Assembly (NCBI RefSeq): GCF_020025155.1
Contig: NZ_CP073751.1
Coordinates: 2,294,001-2,358,000 of the forward strand
Source of the DNA: Halopseudomonas nanhaiensis
Lineage (GTDB): Bacteria > Pseudomonadota > Gammaproteobacteria > Pseudomonadales > Pseudomonadaceae
Length of the DNA stretch: 64,000 nt
Direction: 5' to 3'
The notes beneath the pieces are model-generated. The model was given only the letters and a program-made list of their open reading frames with translations, made no database searches and was not told the origin of the DNA. Shown here piece by piece: positions 46,197-55,459 of this stretch; the first letter of the stretch is position 1; every line of letters starts with the position of its first letter. Both the position numbers and the translations under genes were made by a program.

Positions 46197-47474
46197 ATGA
46201 CTCTCGGAACTCGGAATTCTGCCCGGCGCTGGCTATCGATACTCGCCTTCACTCTGGCAGCAGGCAGCCTGCAGGGCTGTATCGGCGGCGGTGGCGGTGG
46301 CGGCGGTGGAAGCACCACCAGCAGCGGCCCTCAGCCTACCCAGACTGTCACTGAAGAGCAGCCGTTGCAGCTGATTACCGAGTCTCCAACTCAACCGACC
46401 CTGACCAGTCCTTCGCCGTCCCAGGGTGCCACTTCCGGAACTGGCGAAAGCGGCAGCAATACCAGTTCCGGCTCCACCGGAAACGTAGTTAACAAAGATC
46501 CGAATCTTGGCACCGGCATGCTTGAACTTATCGGCTTAAACATCGCCGGTGCCGAGTTTACCAGCAGCGAGTTGCCCGGGAAACATAATACTCACTACTT
46601 CTTCCCGAGAGAGGGTGATTTTGATAAGTGGAGTTTGAAAGGAGTCAAATCCGTGCGTTTCCCTATCAAGTGGGAGCGCCTGCAGCCGGTTCTCAATGGC
46701 GAGTTTGACCCAACTTACGCCGGTCTTATCGATACTATGTTTACCCAGGCTACAAGGGCGAACATGGCGATCATCCTGGACATTCATAACTATGGCCGGT
46801 ATCGCAAGAACGTGATAGGAAGCGCTGAGGTTCCTTATGCCGCCTACCAGAACCTGATGGAGCGGATTGCCAAGAGATGGCAGGGCCGCAGCTCGCTGTA
46901 CGCCTACGACATCATGAACGAGCCGTACGGTGACGCCGACAAGACCTGGTTGGTGGCTGCGCAAAAAGGCATCGACGGGGTACGCAAGTACGATCGCCAG
47001 CGCCCTATCTATGTGGAAGGCATGTCTTGGTCAAGCGCCGCGCGCTGGGCAACTCACAGCAACGAGCTGCTGAAGCTGAACGATCCGATGGACAATCTGG
47101 TGTTCTCCGCCCACCTCTATCTGGATTCCGATGCGAGCGGCCAGAAATACAGCACGGATCTGACGGTCGATCCGATGGTCGGTGTGAAGCGGGCCACGCC
47201 TTTCATCAACTGGCTGAAGAAGAACGGCAAGCGCGGGCAGATCGGCGAGTCCGGCATTCCGGACGATCCGCGCTACCTGGAGGCGATGGATAACCTGCTG
47301 GGCTACCTGCAGCAGAATTGCATACCGATGACTTACTGGGCCGCTGGCCGGGCCTGGGGCGGCTATACCCTGTCGGCCGAGCCGTACAAGGACGGCACGG
47401 ACAAGGGACAGTGGAAGTTGCTGGAAAAGTATCTGGGCAAGGGCAACTGTTCCGACTACGGTCCGAGTGCATGA
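46197..47474 (+). CDS. GH5-family glycoside hydrolase (endoglucanase-like), lipoprotein
   Basis: 425 residues. Lipoprotein signal with LQGC (Cys28) followed by IGGGGGGGGGS and a ~70-residue Ser/Thr/Pro/Gly linker, then a GH5 (cellulase) catalytic domain: LIGLNIAGAEF, SVRFPIKWERLQP, LDIHNYGRY, acid/base Glu242 in YDIMNEPYGDAD, and nucleophile Glu351 in GQIGESGIP. Likely cleaves beta-1,4-glucans at the cell surface (family knowledge). AAGGA precedes the ATG. Stands alone with its own AT-rich promoter region and strong terminator; codon choice seems less GC-biased than its neighbours, suggesting acquisition. Confidence 0.92.
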   Translation: MTLGTRNSARRWLSILAFTLAAGSLQGCIGGGGGGGGGSTTSSGPQPTQTVTEEQPLQLITESPTQPTLTSPSPSQGATSGTGESGSNTSSGSTGNVVNKDPNLGTGMLELIGLNIAGAEFTSSELPGKHNTHYFFPREGDFDKWSLKGVKSVRFPIKWERLQPVLNGEFDPTYAGLIDTMFTQATRANMAIILDIHNYGRYRKNVIGSAEVPYAAYQNLMERIAKRWQGRSSLYAYDIMNEPYGDADKTWLVAAQKGIDGVRKYDRQRPIYVEGMSWSSAARWATHSNELLKLNDPMDNLVFSAHLYLDSDASGQKYSTDLTVDPMVGVKRATPFINWLKKNGKRGQIGESGIPDDPRYLEAMDNLLGYLQQNCIPMTYWAAGRAWGGYTLSAEPYKDGTDKGQWKLLEKYLGKGNCSDYGPSA

Positions 47475-47481
47475 ACCTTTG

Positions 47482-47513
47482 GCGGGCAACCTTCTGGTTG
47501 CCCGCTTTTTTTT
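47482..47513 (+). terminator. Rho-independent terminator of GH5 gene
   Basis: GCGGGCAACC (47482-47491), TTCT loop, GGTTGCCCGC (47496-47505), then eight T (47506-47513). A classic intrinsic terminator 8 bp after the stop; it ends 7 bp before the convergent alkene reductase. Confidence 0.95.
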
Positions 47514-47519
47514 GCTCCT

Positions 47520-48623
47520 TCAGCGCATCGTCGGGTAGTCCGTATAACCCTTCGCGCCGCCGCCATACAGCGTACTGCCATCCAGCGCATTCCAGTCTGC
47601 TCCCACCTCTATACGCTCCGCCAGATCCGGGTTGGCTATATAGGCACGACCAAACGCCACCAGATCCGCTTCGCCATTGACAATCGTCGCTTCAGCCGAC
47701 TCGGCCGTGTGGCCTCCGCAGTGGATCATCGTGCCGCTGTAAGTATCTCTGAGCGAGCGATACAGCTCGTCAAATCCCTCATAGGTGCCACCTGCCCAGT
47801 CCGGCTTGTTTACATGAACATAGGCCAGACCTTTGTCATTCAGCTGCTGGAGCAGATAGCTGAAGGTTTCCGTCGGATCAGCATCATGAACGTCGTTGAA
47901 GGTGCCCATCGGAGAAAGACGGATACCTACCCGTGAGCTGTCTGCCACCTCGGCAATGACCGCGTCGATCACCTCCAGTACCAGGCGAGCACGGTTTTCC
48001 AGGCTGCCACCGTACTGGTCGGTACGCTGGTTGCTGTCCGAGCAGAGGAACTGATCGAGCAGGTAACCATTGGCCGCATGCACTTCGACCCCGTCAAACC
48101 CGGCGGCCATGGCATTGGCTGCCGCTGCACGATAGGCCTCCACAACGCCGGCGATCTCCGATGTTTCCAGCGCGCGAGGCATGGCAGTACGCGCCTTGTG
48201 CGCAGAACCGTCCGGCTCGACAACGAAGCAATCGGCCTGAGCCTGGATGGCCGAGGGCGCCACCGGAGCCGCTCCGCCTGGTTGCAGGAGCGGATGCGAG
48301 ATACGACCGACATGCCAGAGCTGCATGAAAATCCGCCCACCTGCGCGGTGAACCCGGTCAGTAACCTGCTTCCAGCCTTCAACCTGTTCCTGACTGTGAA
48401 TGCCCGGCGTCCATGCATAGCCCTGCCCTTCCGGACAGATCTGTGTAGCCTCGCTGATGATGAGCCCGGCATTGGCCCGTTGCGCGTAGTATTCGGCATT
48501 CAACGGCCCAGGCACATTACCGGGCTGCAGCGCGCGCTGGCGGGTCAGTGGCGCCATGACGATACGGTTGGGCAGGTCCAGGGGTCCGAGTCTGACGGGT
48601 TTGAGCAGTGCGTTCTGGGGCAT
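47520..48623 (-). CDS. Old Yellow Enzyme-family alkene reductase
   Basis: FMN-dependent ene-reductase, 367 residues, of the NemA/XenB/OYE family, reducing activated C=C bonds or nitro compounds with NAD(P)H. Motifs: LGPLDLPNRIVMAPLTRQRA, ISEATQICPEGQGYAWTPGI, FMQLWHVGRISHP, DGVEVHAANGYLLDQFL, YGGSLENRARLVLEVIDAV and VAFGRAYIANPDLAERI. ATG 48623 has AAGGAG 7 nt upstream; the in-frame extension to 48749 is unsupported. Monocistronic, convergent with the GH5 gene. Confidence 0.94.
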   Translation of the reverse strand: MPQNALLKPVRLGPLDLPNRIVMAPLTRQRALQPGNVPGPLNAEYYAQRANAGLIISEATQICPEGQGYAWTPGIHSQEQVEGWKQVTDRVHRAGGRIFMQLWHVGRISHPLLQPGGAAPVAPSAIQAQADCFVVEPDGSAHKARTAMPRALETSEIAGVVEAYRAAAANAMAAGFDGVEVHAANGYLLDQFLCSDSNQRTDQYGGSLENRARLVLEVIDAVIAEVADSSRVGIRLSPMGTFNDVHDADPTETFSYLLQQLNDKGLAYVHVNKPDWAGGTYEGFDELYRSLRDTYSGTMIHCGGHTAESAEATIVNGEADLVAFGRAYIANPDLAERIEVGADWNALDGSTLYGGGAKGYTDYPTMR

Positions 48624-48779
48624 GGAGCAACTCCTTGGTGGTTTCGGGCCATGATACCAATGGAACGGCCTCGCAGCGGTTGCAACGAGGGTAGACTGAG
48701 CTGACGTCATTCCTGGTACCTGCCGCTTCAACCACATCCGAAGCAGCAATGTGCTGTTAGTTCAAATGAGCGAGCCCTC

Positions 48780-49751
48780 ATGGATCTGTTGTTTCTTGGC
48801 ACGTCTTCAGGCACACCCACCCGCTCGCGCAATGTCAGCGGCCTGGCGCTGATTGAAGAGACCGGTAAACGCTGGTATCTGATCGATTGCGGCGAAGCCA
48901 CGCAGCACCAGTTGCTTCGCACTCCGCTTTCGTTGCATGGCCTGACGGCGATCTTCATCACGCATGTGCACGGCGATCACTGCTACGGCTTGCCCGGCCT
49001 GCTCGCGAGTGCCGGTATGTCGGGCCGCCGTGAACCACTGGACATCATCGCGCCAGCGGGCATAGAAAACTGGATTCTTGCCACACTGCGCATGTCGCAC
49101 ACACATCTGCCATTCGAGCTGCGCTTTCACGCAACCGAGCAACTCGCCGAATGGCGCAACGTCAGTCTTTACGTCGAACGCGGTGAGTTGTCTCATCGTG
49201 TACCCTGTTTTGGATACAGCTTTACCGAGACCCGGCCCGACCCGAAGCTCGATGTCGACAAGCTGGTCCGAAGCGGAGTGCCGCGAGGCCCCATCTGGGG
49301 CGAGTTGGCTCGAGGGAAGGATGCCGTACTGGACGGCCGAAGGCTGCGAAGCGAGGAGTATCTGACGTTTGGCCGACCTCCGCGACGCATCGTCGTAGGG
49401 GGCGATAACGACCGACCGGAGCTTCTGAGCGACCTGTGCCGCTCAGCGGATGTGCTGGTCCATGAGGCGACCTATACACAGGATATCGCTGCCCGAGGGA
49501 AGACCCACTTCGGACACAGCACCGCCATCTCCGTTGCCAGCTTTGCCGAAGCGATGACGATCCCCAATCTGCTATTGACGCACTTCAGCGCCCGCTATCA
49601 GACAAACCCCGAGCGCAGCCCATCGATCGAGGACCTGCGCTGCGAAGCATCATCGGTGTACGGCGGACGCTTGTTTCTCGCTGAGGATCTGGCTCGCTAC
49701 CGCCTGGGCCGCGATGGGCGAGTCGAACAGTTGGCAGGTCCGCCGGGGTGA
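48780..49751 (+). CDS. rnz: Ribonuclease Z
   Basis: 323-residue metallo-beta-lactamase-fold tRNA 3'-processing endonuclease. N-terminus LLFLGTSSGTPTRSRNVSGL, the Zn motif IFITHVHGDHCYGLPGLLAS, ADVLVHEATYTQD and LLLTHFSARY are the RNase Z signatures, with the HST loop in KTHFGHSTAISVAS. Length is normal for the short bacterial form. Monocistronic; a GAGCGAG-like SD lies before the ATG. Confidence 0.93.
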   Translation: MDLLFLGTSSGTPTRSRNVSGLALIEETGKRWYLIDCGEATQHQLLRTPLSLHGLTAIFITHVHGDHCYGLPGLLASAGMSGRREPLDIIAPAGIENWILATLRMSHTHLPFELRFHATEQLAEWRNVSLYVERGELSHRVPCFGYSFTETRPDPKLDVDKLVRSGVPRGPIWGELARGKDAVLDGRRLRSEEYLTFGRPPRRIVVGGDNDRPELLSDLCRSADVLVHEATYTQDIAARGKTHFGHSTAISVASFAEAMTIPNLLLTHFSARYQTNPERSPSIEDLRCEASSVYGGRLFLAEDLARYRLGRDGRVEQLAGPPG

Positions 49752-49781
49752 CCAACACATGCCTTGCGGACCGTGCCTTGC

Positions 49782-51404
49782 CTATCGCAGGATTCTGGCG
49801 GTCAGCTCTGCCATATTGGCGGCGATAATTTGCAGTCGTTCGCTTGCAGCGGCAGTGCGGCCGACGTTCTGCTGATTGGTCTCGCCAATATCCCTGATCT
49901 GCGCGACGTTGCGTGTCATGTCGTCAACTACCGCATTCTGCTCTTCTGCGGCGGTGGCGATCTGACGGTTCATCTCTCGGATCGCCTCGACTGCTTCGGT
50001 GATCTGGCGCAGCGCCGCGCCGGCCTGGATTACTTCCTCCAGACCTTTTTCGCTGAGCTTCTGGCCTGCGTCGATTGCATGGACAGCGTCGACTGCGCCT
50101 CGCTGCACCGCCCCGATGATCTGATTGATTTCAGCAGTGGACGCCGCGGTTCGCTGCGCGAGGGTCCGCACTTCGTCAGCAACGACGGCGAATCCACGGC
50201 CGGCTTCCCCGGCGCGTGCTGCTTCGATGGCCGCGTTGAGCGCCAGCAGATTGGTCTGTTCAGCAACGCCTCGAATGACATCGAGCACCTGACCGATTCG
50301 GCCACTGTCGCTTTCCAGCTGCTGGATGACCGCCGCTGTCGCTGCAATCTCCTCGCGCATTCTGGTGATCGAAATCACAGTAGCCTGCATCACACCCTCC
50401 CCGTGCTGCGCGGCCTGGTCGGCGCCATCGGCCGAGCTGGCCGCCGCTGCAGCATGACGAGCGACTTCCTGCGCGGTGGCAGACATTTCTTCCATCGCCG
50501 TGGCAACCTGGTCCGTTCGGCTGAACTGCTCTCGAGTTCCCGCTCCCATGGTGGTCGCGACAGAGTTCAATGCTCCACTCGCCTCATCAAGCTCGGCACC
50601 GCTGCTCTGCAACTGGTGGAAGGTTTCGCCTAAAAACGTGCGCAGCCTGTTGGCGGCACCGGTCAACTGTCCTAGTTCATCGCTGCGGTTTGTCATGATT
50701 TGCTCACCGAGCCGACCGCGGCTGAGCGCATCGATACGCTCGATTAGCAAGCGGATGGGCGTTACCAGTACCTGGTCGATTCGCCAACCGCTGATGATGA
50801 TCAAGGCAATACCGGACAGCACCATGACAAGGATTCCCAGCAACATTGCCCGGTCAGCACTCTGTGCTATCTGAACTGCCTCCCGGTCCGCGCTCTCACG
50901 CAGCGACTGAACCAGCAGCGCCATCTGTTCAGATGTTGCGCGGTCGACGCCTTTTACAGCCTTATCCCCCGCCTGATGGTCGTGAGCCGCTGCGATGAAC
51001 GCCTGGCGGCCCTGGCGATACGCGGCGCCGAGCCGCGAATGCTCAACTCGAAGCTGCGCAACAGCAGCCTGGACCTCGACGGGAATGCCCTGCAGCGCGG
51101 CCAGGTCGCCCAGCGTGGCCTGAACATTCTGCTCCTGTAGCTGGAACGCCGCCCAATACTTGTCGAACGCAGCGGGATCTCCCCCCCGCAGCAATACGTT
51201 CTTCCATTCCTGCACCTGAGTCTTGAACTGGCTGTTGGCTCGATCGATGAGCTCACTAGCGCGCAGCGGTCCCTGCACCAGGTGCATGTACGCGTCGACC
51301 TTGGAGGACAGTACGCTGAAGCTGACCAAAGCGATGACTAGAAGCAGGGTGAGACTACCGGCTAAGAGCGCCAGGGTACGGGCACGTATCGACTTGCTAA
51401 GCAT
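49782..51404 (-). CDS. Methyl-accepting chemotaxis protein, helical sensor
   Basis: 540-residue transmembrane receptor: TM1 (about 10-30), a ~155-residue periplasmic region that looks all-helical ([40 protein letters not shown]), TM2 (about 190-210), HAMP, and a signalling domain with tip [20 protein letters not shown]. Start 51404 ([16 protein letters not shown]) gives TM1 in the normal place; the extension to 51473 lacks support. Ligand unknown. No che genes nearby. Confidence 0.91.
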   Translation of the reverse strand: MLSKSIRARTLALLAGSLTLLLVIALVSFSVLSSKVDAYMHLVQGPLRASELIDRANSQFKTQVQEWKNVLLRGGDPAAFDKYWAAFQLQEQNVQATLGDLAALQGIPVEVQAAVAQLRVEHSRLGAAYRQGRQAFIAAAHDHQAGDKAVKGVDRATSEQMALLVQSLRESADREAVQIAQSADRAMLLGILVMVLSGIALIIISGWRIDQVLVTPIRLLIERIDALSRGRLGEQIMTNRSDELGQLTGAANRLRTFLGETFHQLQSSGAELDEASGALNSVATTMGAGTREQFSRTDQVATAMEEMSATAQEVARHAAAAASSADGADQAAQHGEGVMQATVISITRMREEIAATAAVIQQLESDSGRIGQVLDVIRGVAEQTNLLALNAAIEAARAGEAGRGFAVVADEVRTLAQRTAASTAEINQIIGAVQRGAVDAVHAIDAGQKLSEKGLEEVIQAGAALRQITEAVEAIREMNRQIATAAEEQNAVVDDMTRNVAQIRDIGETNQQNVGRTAAASERLQIIAANMAELTARILR

Positions 51405-51518
51405 GACGGTTCCAGTGGCACTAGGCCGAGAGAGCGGAGACGGGTTTCGCTCATGTATCGGCGCAACGATCAAGACCTTTAGTCAATATACAAAAGTTTA
51501 CCTATACATTTCAGCGGG

Positions 51519-51806
51519 TTACGGCCTCTTGCCGCTACCCGCTCTCATGCGCTGATAACCCGCGCGAGTCAACAGGATGAGGTTCACCGTCGTGGCGTAG
51601 GTGCAGTTGGCAGCCTTTAGCTCGTTGATGAGACCTTCGTGGCGGTCGGCCTGCAGGAGAAAGTAATCCTCCCCTTCGACCAGCTCTTCGCGGCAGGCCT
51701 TGAATGCGCGGAAGCTCGTTCCTTTCGGGACGCCGTTGAGCTCGTCGAGCTGGCGCAGGCTCAACGTATCGGTATTGGCGTAGCGGATGAAACTGGGTGC
51801 CGTCAT
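51519..51806 (-). CDS. Small ORF6N/KilA-like hypothetical protein
   Basis: 95 residues. The middle, GVPKGTSFRAFKACREELVE followed by GEDYFLLQADRHEG and LILLTRAGYQRM, resembles ORF6N/anti-repressor-type N-domains of phage proteins, where such a helix-strand block binds DNA. ATG 51806 has GAAGG 7 nt before. No other phage genes are seen nearby. Tentative family call. Confidence 0.6.
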   Translation of the reverse strand: MTAPSFIRYANTDTLSLRQLDELNGVPKGTSFRAFKACREELVEGEDYFLLQADRHEGLINELKAANCTYATTVNLILLTRAGYQRMRAGSGKRP

Positions 51807-51962
51807 CGTCTGGCCTTCGTAGCGTGGTAGGACAGTGTAACCGTTCGGCCATTTCCCCGAAGCCTCCCCCATCGGAGGGGCTAACCCGTTCGGCCGCTGC
51901 GGTTAGTATTCACGGAGACCGCAGCCGAGCGCTGCGCAGGATCGATACGACGGGAGCGGACG

Positions 51963-53438
51963 ATGGACGTGCACAACACATCGGCAAGGCCGCTGGCAGT
52001 GGTGATTATCGGGGCAGGCTTCGCTGGCCTGGGCCTGGGTATCAAACTCGACCAGGCCGGTATCAGCGAGTATCTGATTCTGGAAAAGGCCGATGACGTC
52101 GGCGGCACCTGGCGCGACAACAGCTATCCGGGTGCTGCCTGCGATGTGCCGTCGCATCTGTATTCGTTTTCGTTCGAGCCTAAACCGGACTGGTCGACCC
52201 GTTATGCCAGGCAGGCCGAGATCCACGAGTACATCCGGCACTGCGTGCGCAAGTATCATCTGGGTCCGCGCATCAGACTGGGATGCGAGGTGGTCGAAGC
52301 GCGGTTCAGCGAGCCTGAGGGCCTCTGGCATGTCAGCACCACGGACGGTACGGCGCTGACAACTCGCGCGCTGGTGAGCGCCTGCGGCCAACTCAACCGC
52401 CCCTTGTACCCCTCGATTCCCGGCCTCGACAGCTTTGCCGGCGAAGCCTTCCATTCGGCCAGATGGCGCCATGACGTCGATCTTGCCGGCAAACGGGTCG
52501 CAGTAATCGGCACCGGTGCGTCAGCTATCCAGTTCATTCCGCAGATTGCGCCGACGGTCAGCCAGCTCACGGTATTCCAGCGCAGCGCGCCGTACGTCAT
52601 TCCCAAGGCCGACCGCCAGTACACCAGCACCGAGCATCAGCGTTTGCGAGCCTGGCCAGCCCTGCAGCGGGCTGCGCGGGGGCTGCAGTACCTCGCACAT
52701 GAAGCCCGTGCGCTGGCTTTTATCAGCTACCCGAAGCTGATGCAGTCAACCGAAAAAGCCTTCTATAACAATCTGCAGCGCGGTGTGACCGACCCGCTCA
52801 AGCGCGCCAGACTGGTGCCCGACTACCCCATCGGCTGCAAGCGCATTCTGATAAGCAATGACTTCTACCCTGCGCTCGACCGGCCGAACGTTAAGATTGT
52901 CACCGAGCGCATCGAAGCCGTCGAGCCGGGCGGGGTGCGTACGGCGGAGGGCAGCCGATATGACGCTGACGTTCTGATCTACGGCACGGGCTTCGCAGCC
53001 ACGGAGTTTCTGGCTCCGATGCGCATTACTGGCCGCAACGGCCTGGAACTCAATCAGGTCTGGCGAACCGGCGCGGAGGCGTATAAAGGCATCAGCGTCA
53101 GCGGCTTTCCCAATCTGTTCATCCTCTATGGCCCCAACACCAATCTGGGCCACAATTCGATCGTCTACATGCTGGAAAGCCAGTTCCGCTATGTGCTTGG
53201 CTGCCTGGCAATACTGCAGCATCACCGCTTTCGCTACATGGACGTCAAGCGCAAGGCCCAGGAGGCCTTCAATGTCGAGCTTCAGAAGGCAGCGAGCACC
53301 ACGGTGTGGAGCGGCGGCTGCACGAGCTGGTATCAGACTGCCGACGGCAAGCAGACCAACAACTGGCCAGGCTACACGTTCGCCTATCGACGGCTGACCC
53401 GCACACCAGAGGTATCCGATTATGAATGTGCCCGCTGA
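51963..53438 (+). CDS. Flavin-containing (Baeyer-Villiger-type) monooxygenase
   Basis: 491-residue class B flavoprotein monooxygenase. FAD site VVIIGAGFAGLGLGIKL, NADPH site VAVIGTGASAIQFIPQ, and the BVMO fingerprint FxGxxxHxxxW realised as FAGEAFHSARW, with RHD where WP/D is usual. Inserts oxygen next to ketones giving esters, or hydroxylates long-chain alkanes in AlmA-like relatives. The stop lies 17 bp inside the following esterase gene, so the two work together: ketone to ester to acid plus alcohol (inference). Confidence 0.92.
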   Translation: MDVHNTSARPLAVVIIGAGFAGLGLGIKLDQAGISEYLILEKADDVGGTWRDNSYPGAACDVPSHLYSFSFEPKPDWSTRYARQAEIHEYIRHCVRKYHLGPRIRLGCEVVEARFSEPEGLWHVSTTDGTALTTRALVSACGQLNRPLYPSIPGLDSFAGEAFHSARWRHDVDLAGKRVAVIGTGASAIQFIPQIAPTVSQLTVFQRSAPYVIPKADRQYTSTEHQRLRAWPALQRAARGLQYLAHEARALAFISYPKLMQSTEKAFYNNLQRGVTDPLKRARLVPDYPIGCKRILISNDFYPALDRPNVKIVTERIEAVEPGGVRTAEGSRYDADVLIYGTGFAATEFLAPMRITGRNGLELNQVWRTGAEAYKGISVSGFPNLFILYGPNTNLGHNSIVYMLESQFRYVLGCLAILQHHRFRYMDVKRKAQEAFNVELQKAASTTVWSGGCTSWYQTADGKQTNNWPGYTFAYRRLTRTPEVSDYECAR

Positions 53439-54363
53439 TTACACTGCTCCGGCGTCCGATCAACCGCTGCTTCGGGCCATTCTGCGCGGCTCGATGAAGT
53501 CGCTGTTTCGCGGCATGATCCGTCCGCCCGTACCGATCGCTACCCAGCGCGCAGTGCTACGGCTCATGACCAGTGGCATGCCGACCGCCAAAGGCGTGAG
53601 CCGCAGTGCCGAGCGAATCGCCGGACGCCCCTGTGAATGGCATCGACCGGATTCCGGTGGCCCGCCGGTGGTTCTGTATCTGCACGGCGGCGCCTATCTG
53701 ATCGGCTCTCCGGCGACCCATCGCACCCTGTGTGCGGGCATCGCCGCGCGCGGTGACGTGAGCGTGTGTGCATTGGACTATCGGCTGGCGCCGGAGGACC
53801 CTTATCCAGCAGCCCGTGACGATGCCGTCGCTGCGTTTCAGGCACTTCTAGCCAGAGGTTTTAAACCGACGGAGATCGCGCTGGCCGGTGACTCCGCTGG
53901 CGGCAACCTGGTGCTGGTCACCGCGCTGCGTCTGCGTGAGCTGGGCATGCCGGCTCCCGCCGCCCTGGTGTGTCTATCTCCAGTGGTCGATTTCAGTTTT
54001 AACCAGCTGCATGCGCCGTCCGCGGGCGACCCGCTACTGAACCTCAGCTGGATCGAGCAAGCGATTCGGGCGTACTGCCCGCCCGGCGTAGCGCGAGACG
54101 CACCGGGGCTATCGCCAATTAATGCCGATCTGTCCAGTCTGGCACCCCTGCTGATTCAGGTGGGCGAAGAGGAGATGCTGCTTAACGACAGCTTCAGGTT
54201 GGCTGAAAAAGCGCGTACTGCGGGGGTGAAAGTACAGCTCGAGCTGTATCCCGGCCTCTGGCATGTATTCCAGGTCAACACCGGTGTGTTTCAGGCAGCT
54301 GACCACGCAGTGGATCGCATCGTCGAATTTCTCAATCGGACTGTACGAAAGTCAGTCGGATGA
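53422..54363 (+). CDS. Alpha/beta-hydrolase esterase (HSL family)
   Basis: 313-residue hormone-sensitive-lipase-like esterase. Oxyanion-hole HGGAYLIGSPATHR, nucleophile Ser158 in ALAGDSAGGNLVL, acid loop LLIQVGEEEMLLNDS and catalytic His in LYPGLWHVFQ. Cytoplasmic; no signal peptide. Starts 17 bp inside the BVMO gene, implying translational coupling and a role hydrolysing its ester product. Confidence 0.93.
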   Translation: MNVPADYTAPASDQPLLRAILRGSMKSLFRGMIRPPVPIATQRAVLRLMTSGMPTAKGVSRSAERIAGRPCEWHRPDSGGPPVVLYLHGGAYLIGSPATHRTLCAGIAARGDVSVCALDYRLAPEDPYPAARDDAVAAFQALLARGFKPTEIALAGDSAGGNLVLVTALRLRELGMPAPAALVCLSPVVDFSFNQLHAPSAGDPLLNLSWIEQAIRAYCPPGVARDAPGLSPINADLSSLAPLLIQVGEEEMLLNDSFRLAEKARTAGVKVQLELYPGLWHVFQVNTGVFQAADHAVDRIVEFLNRTVRKSVG

Positions 54364-54436
54364 ATGGCCGACAATTACGCGCCGACCGCTGCGAGACCCG
54401 GTATACTCGCCGCCCCTACACCAGATCGATTCTCCA

Positions 54437-54658
54437 ATGCACACCGAACCCAATGCTGCTGGCACCGTCGAAAAAGAAGTTGATGGCACTGCAGAACAGA
54501 TAGCCAAACGGCTCGACATGAAATCGCTGTTCTCGAATGAGGCGCTGGAGAAGAAGAAGGCGTCGCCGCAATGGCACAACCGAAACAGCACGGCGCATCA
54601 TGAGAAGCGCATCGGCATGGCGCCGAAGGGCACGCGCCGCTCGATGGGCAAGCGCTGA
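54437..54658 (+). CDS. Small basic hypothetical protein (73 aa)
   Basis: Not recognised. 73 residues with a mixed helical front (EQIAKRLDMKSLFSNEALEK) and a basic, flexible end (KRIGMAPKGTRRSMGKR) that could contact nucleic acid. SD is poor. Ends just before a bidirectional terminator shared with the KGG-repeat gene. Confidence 0.6.
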   Translation: MHTEPNAAGTVEKEVDGTAEQIAKRLDMKSLFSNEALEKKKASPQWHNRNSTAHHEKRIGMAPKGTRRSMGKR

Positions 54659-54669
54659 GATACAAAAGA

Positions 54670-54695
54670 AAAGCGGGAGCGCCCGCCCCCGCTTT
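54670..54695. terminator. Shared terminator between convergent small genes
   Basis: Stem AAAGCGGG / CCCGCTTT with a 10-nt loop. On the minus strand it is followed by TTTTCTTTT, making a good intrinsic terminator for the KGG-repeat gene; on the plus strand the T-run is only three. Confidence 0.75.
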
Positions 54696-54700
54696 GGCGA

Positions 54701-55012
54701 TCAGCTGTTTCGACCGCCGCCGTGGCTGTTCTGGCCACCTTTCTTGCCGGCTTCAGAGGCCTTTTCGCGATTATTGGCGAAGTTGCCGCTGCTGTTCTGG
54801 CCGCCCCTGCTGCCTGCTTCGGACGCGCGCTGCGGGTCGTTGGCAAAGTTGCCTCCGCTGTTCTGGCCGCCTCGCTGGCCAGCCTCCGACGCGCGTTGCG
54901 GATCGTTGGCAAAGTTGCCCCCGCTATTCTGACCGCCTTTCTGACCGGCCTGCGCAGCCTTCTCGCGATCGTTTGCGAAGTTGCCTGGATTGCCTTTGGA
55001 ATCGTTGGTCAT
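54701..55012 (-). CDS. KGG-repeat general stress protein (GsiB/Con-10-like)
   Basis: 103-residue hydrophilic protein made of four 22-residue repeats (residues 10-31, 32-53, 54-75, 76-97) of the form GNFANDPQRASEAGQRGGQN plus SG, containing the [K/R]GG motif of GsiB/Con-10 stress proteins. Very rich in Gly, Asn and Gln; probably intrinsically disordered and desiccation/stress related (family knowledge). ATG 55012 has GGAGG 5 nt upstream. DNA repeats are 66 bp. Confidence 0.9.
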   Translation of the reverse strand: MTNDSKGNPGNFANDREKAAQAGQKGGQNSGGNFANDPQRASEAGQRGGQNSGGNFANDPQRASEAGSRGGQNSSGNFANNREKASEAGKKGGQNSHGGGRNS

Positions 55013-55459
55013 GATGTCCTCCACTTGTGGAAAAAGCAGCCTGAGTATCAGGCGCCTTCGCACAATGGAGGGGATCTGGATCGTCAAAGTTTCGTGGTGT
55101 GACCAGTGGCCGACGGACGGTATTTTTCTCATTAAAATCAATATGATATCGGAGGAATATCGTGCCGACATGTCGGCCACCTGCCTCATTTTGCTTGATC
55201 AGGCTGCGCGAGTGGCGCCGCACAATCGGACCCTGGCGAAGCGCTGATTCGCTGGGCTCAAACCGTGACGTAGGTACTCTCTTCCACCCGCGCTGGACTG
55301 GCCACGCGGAACGCGTCGGACGCTTCATTGAACCGCCACGCCCCGGCATCGTCTCTGTCTTAGCAGCTAATACGAACCATCCGGACCCGGAGGCTCGAAA
55401 CGGATCGCCCGGCTGCATGACCAACCGAGACGCAGGCCAACGACAGGAGCCGCCTACTT
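55013..55459. other. 447-bp intergenic region
   Basis: Contains the upstream region of the KGG-repeat gene (minus) and of the DUF488 gene (plus). An AT-rich patch at about 55108-55160 could hold promoters. GATAT/ATATC arms flank a GGAGG (55147-55163) just before a GTG, but the frame that would follow overlaps the DUF488 gene and looks non-coding. Confidence 0.4.

Noticed and set aside
54695-55015. 66-bp direct repeats considered as a CRISPR or satellite array
   Set aside because: They are in-frame coding repeats of the KGG stress protein without unique spacers.
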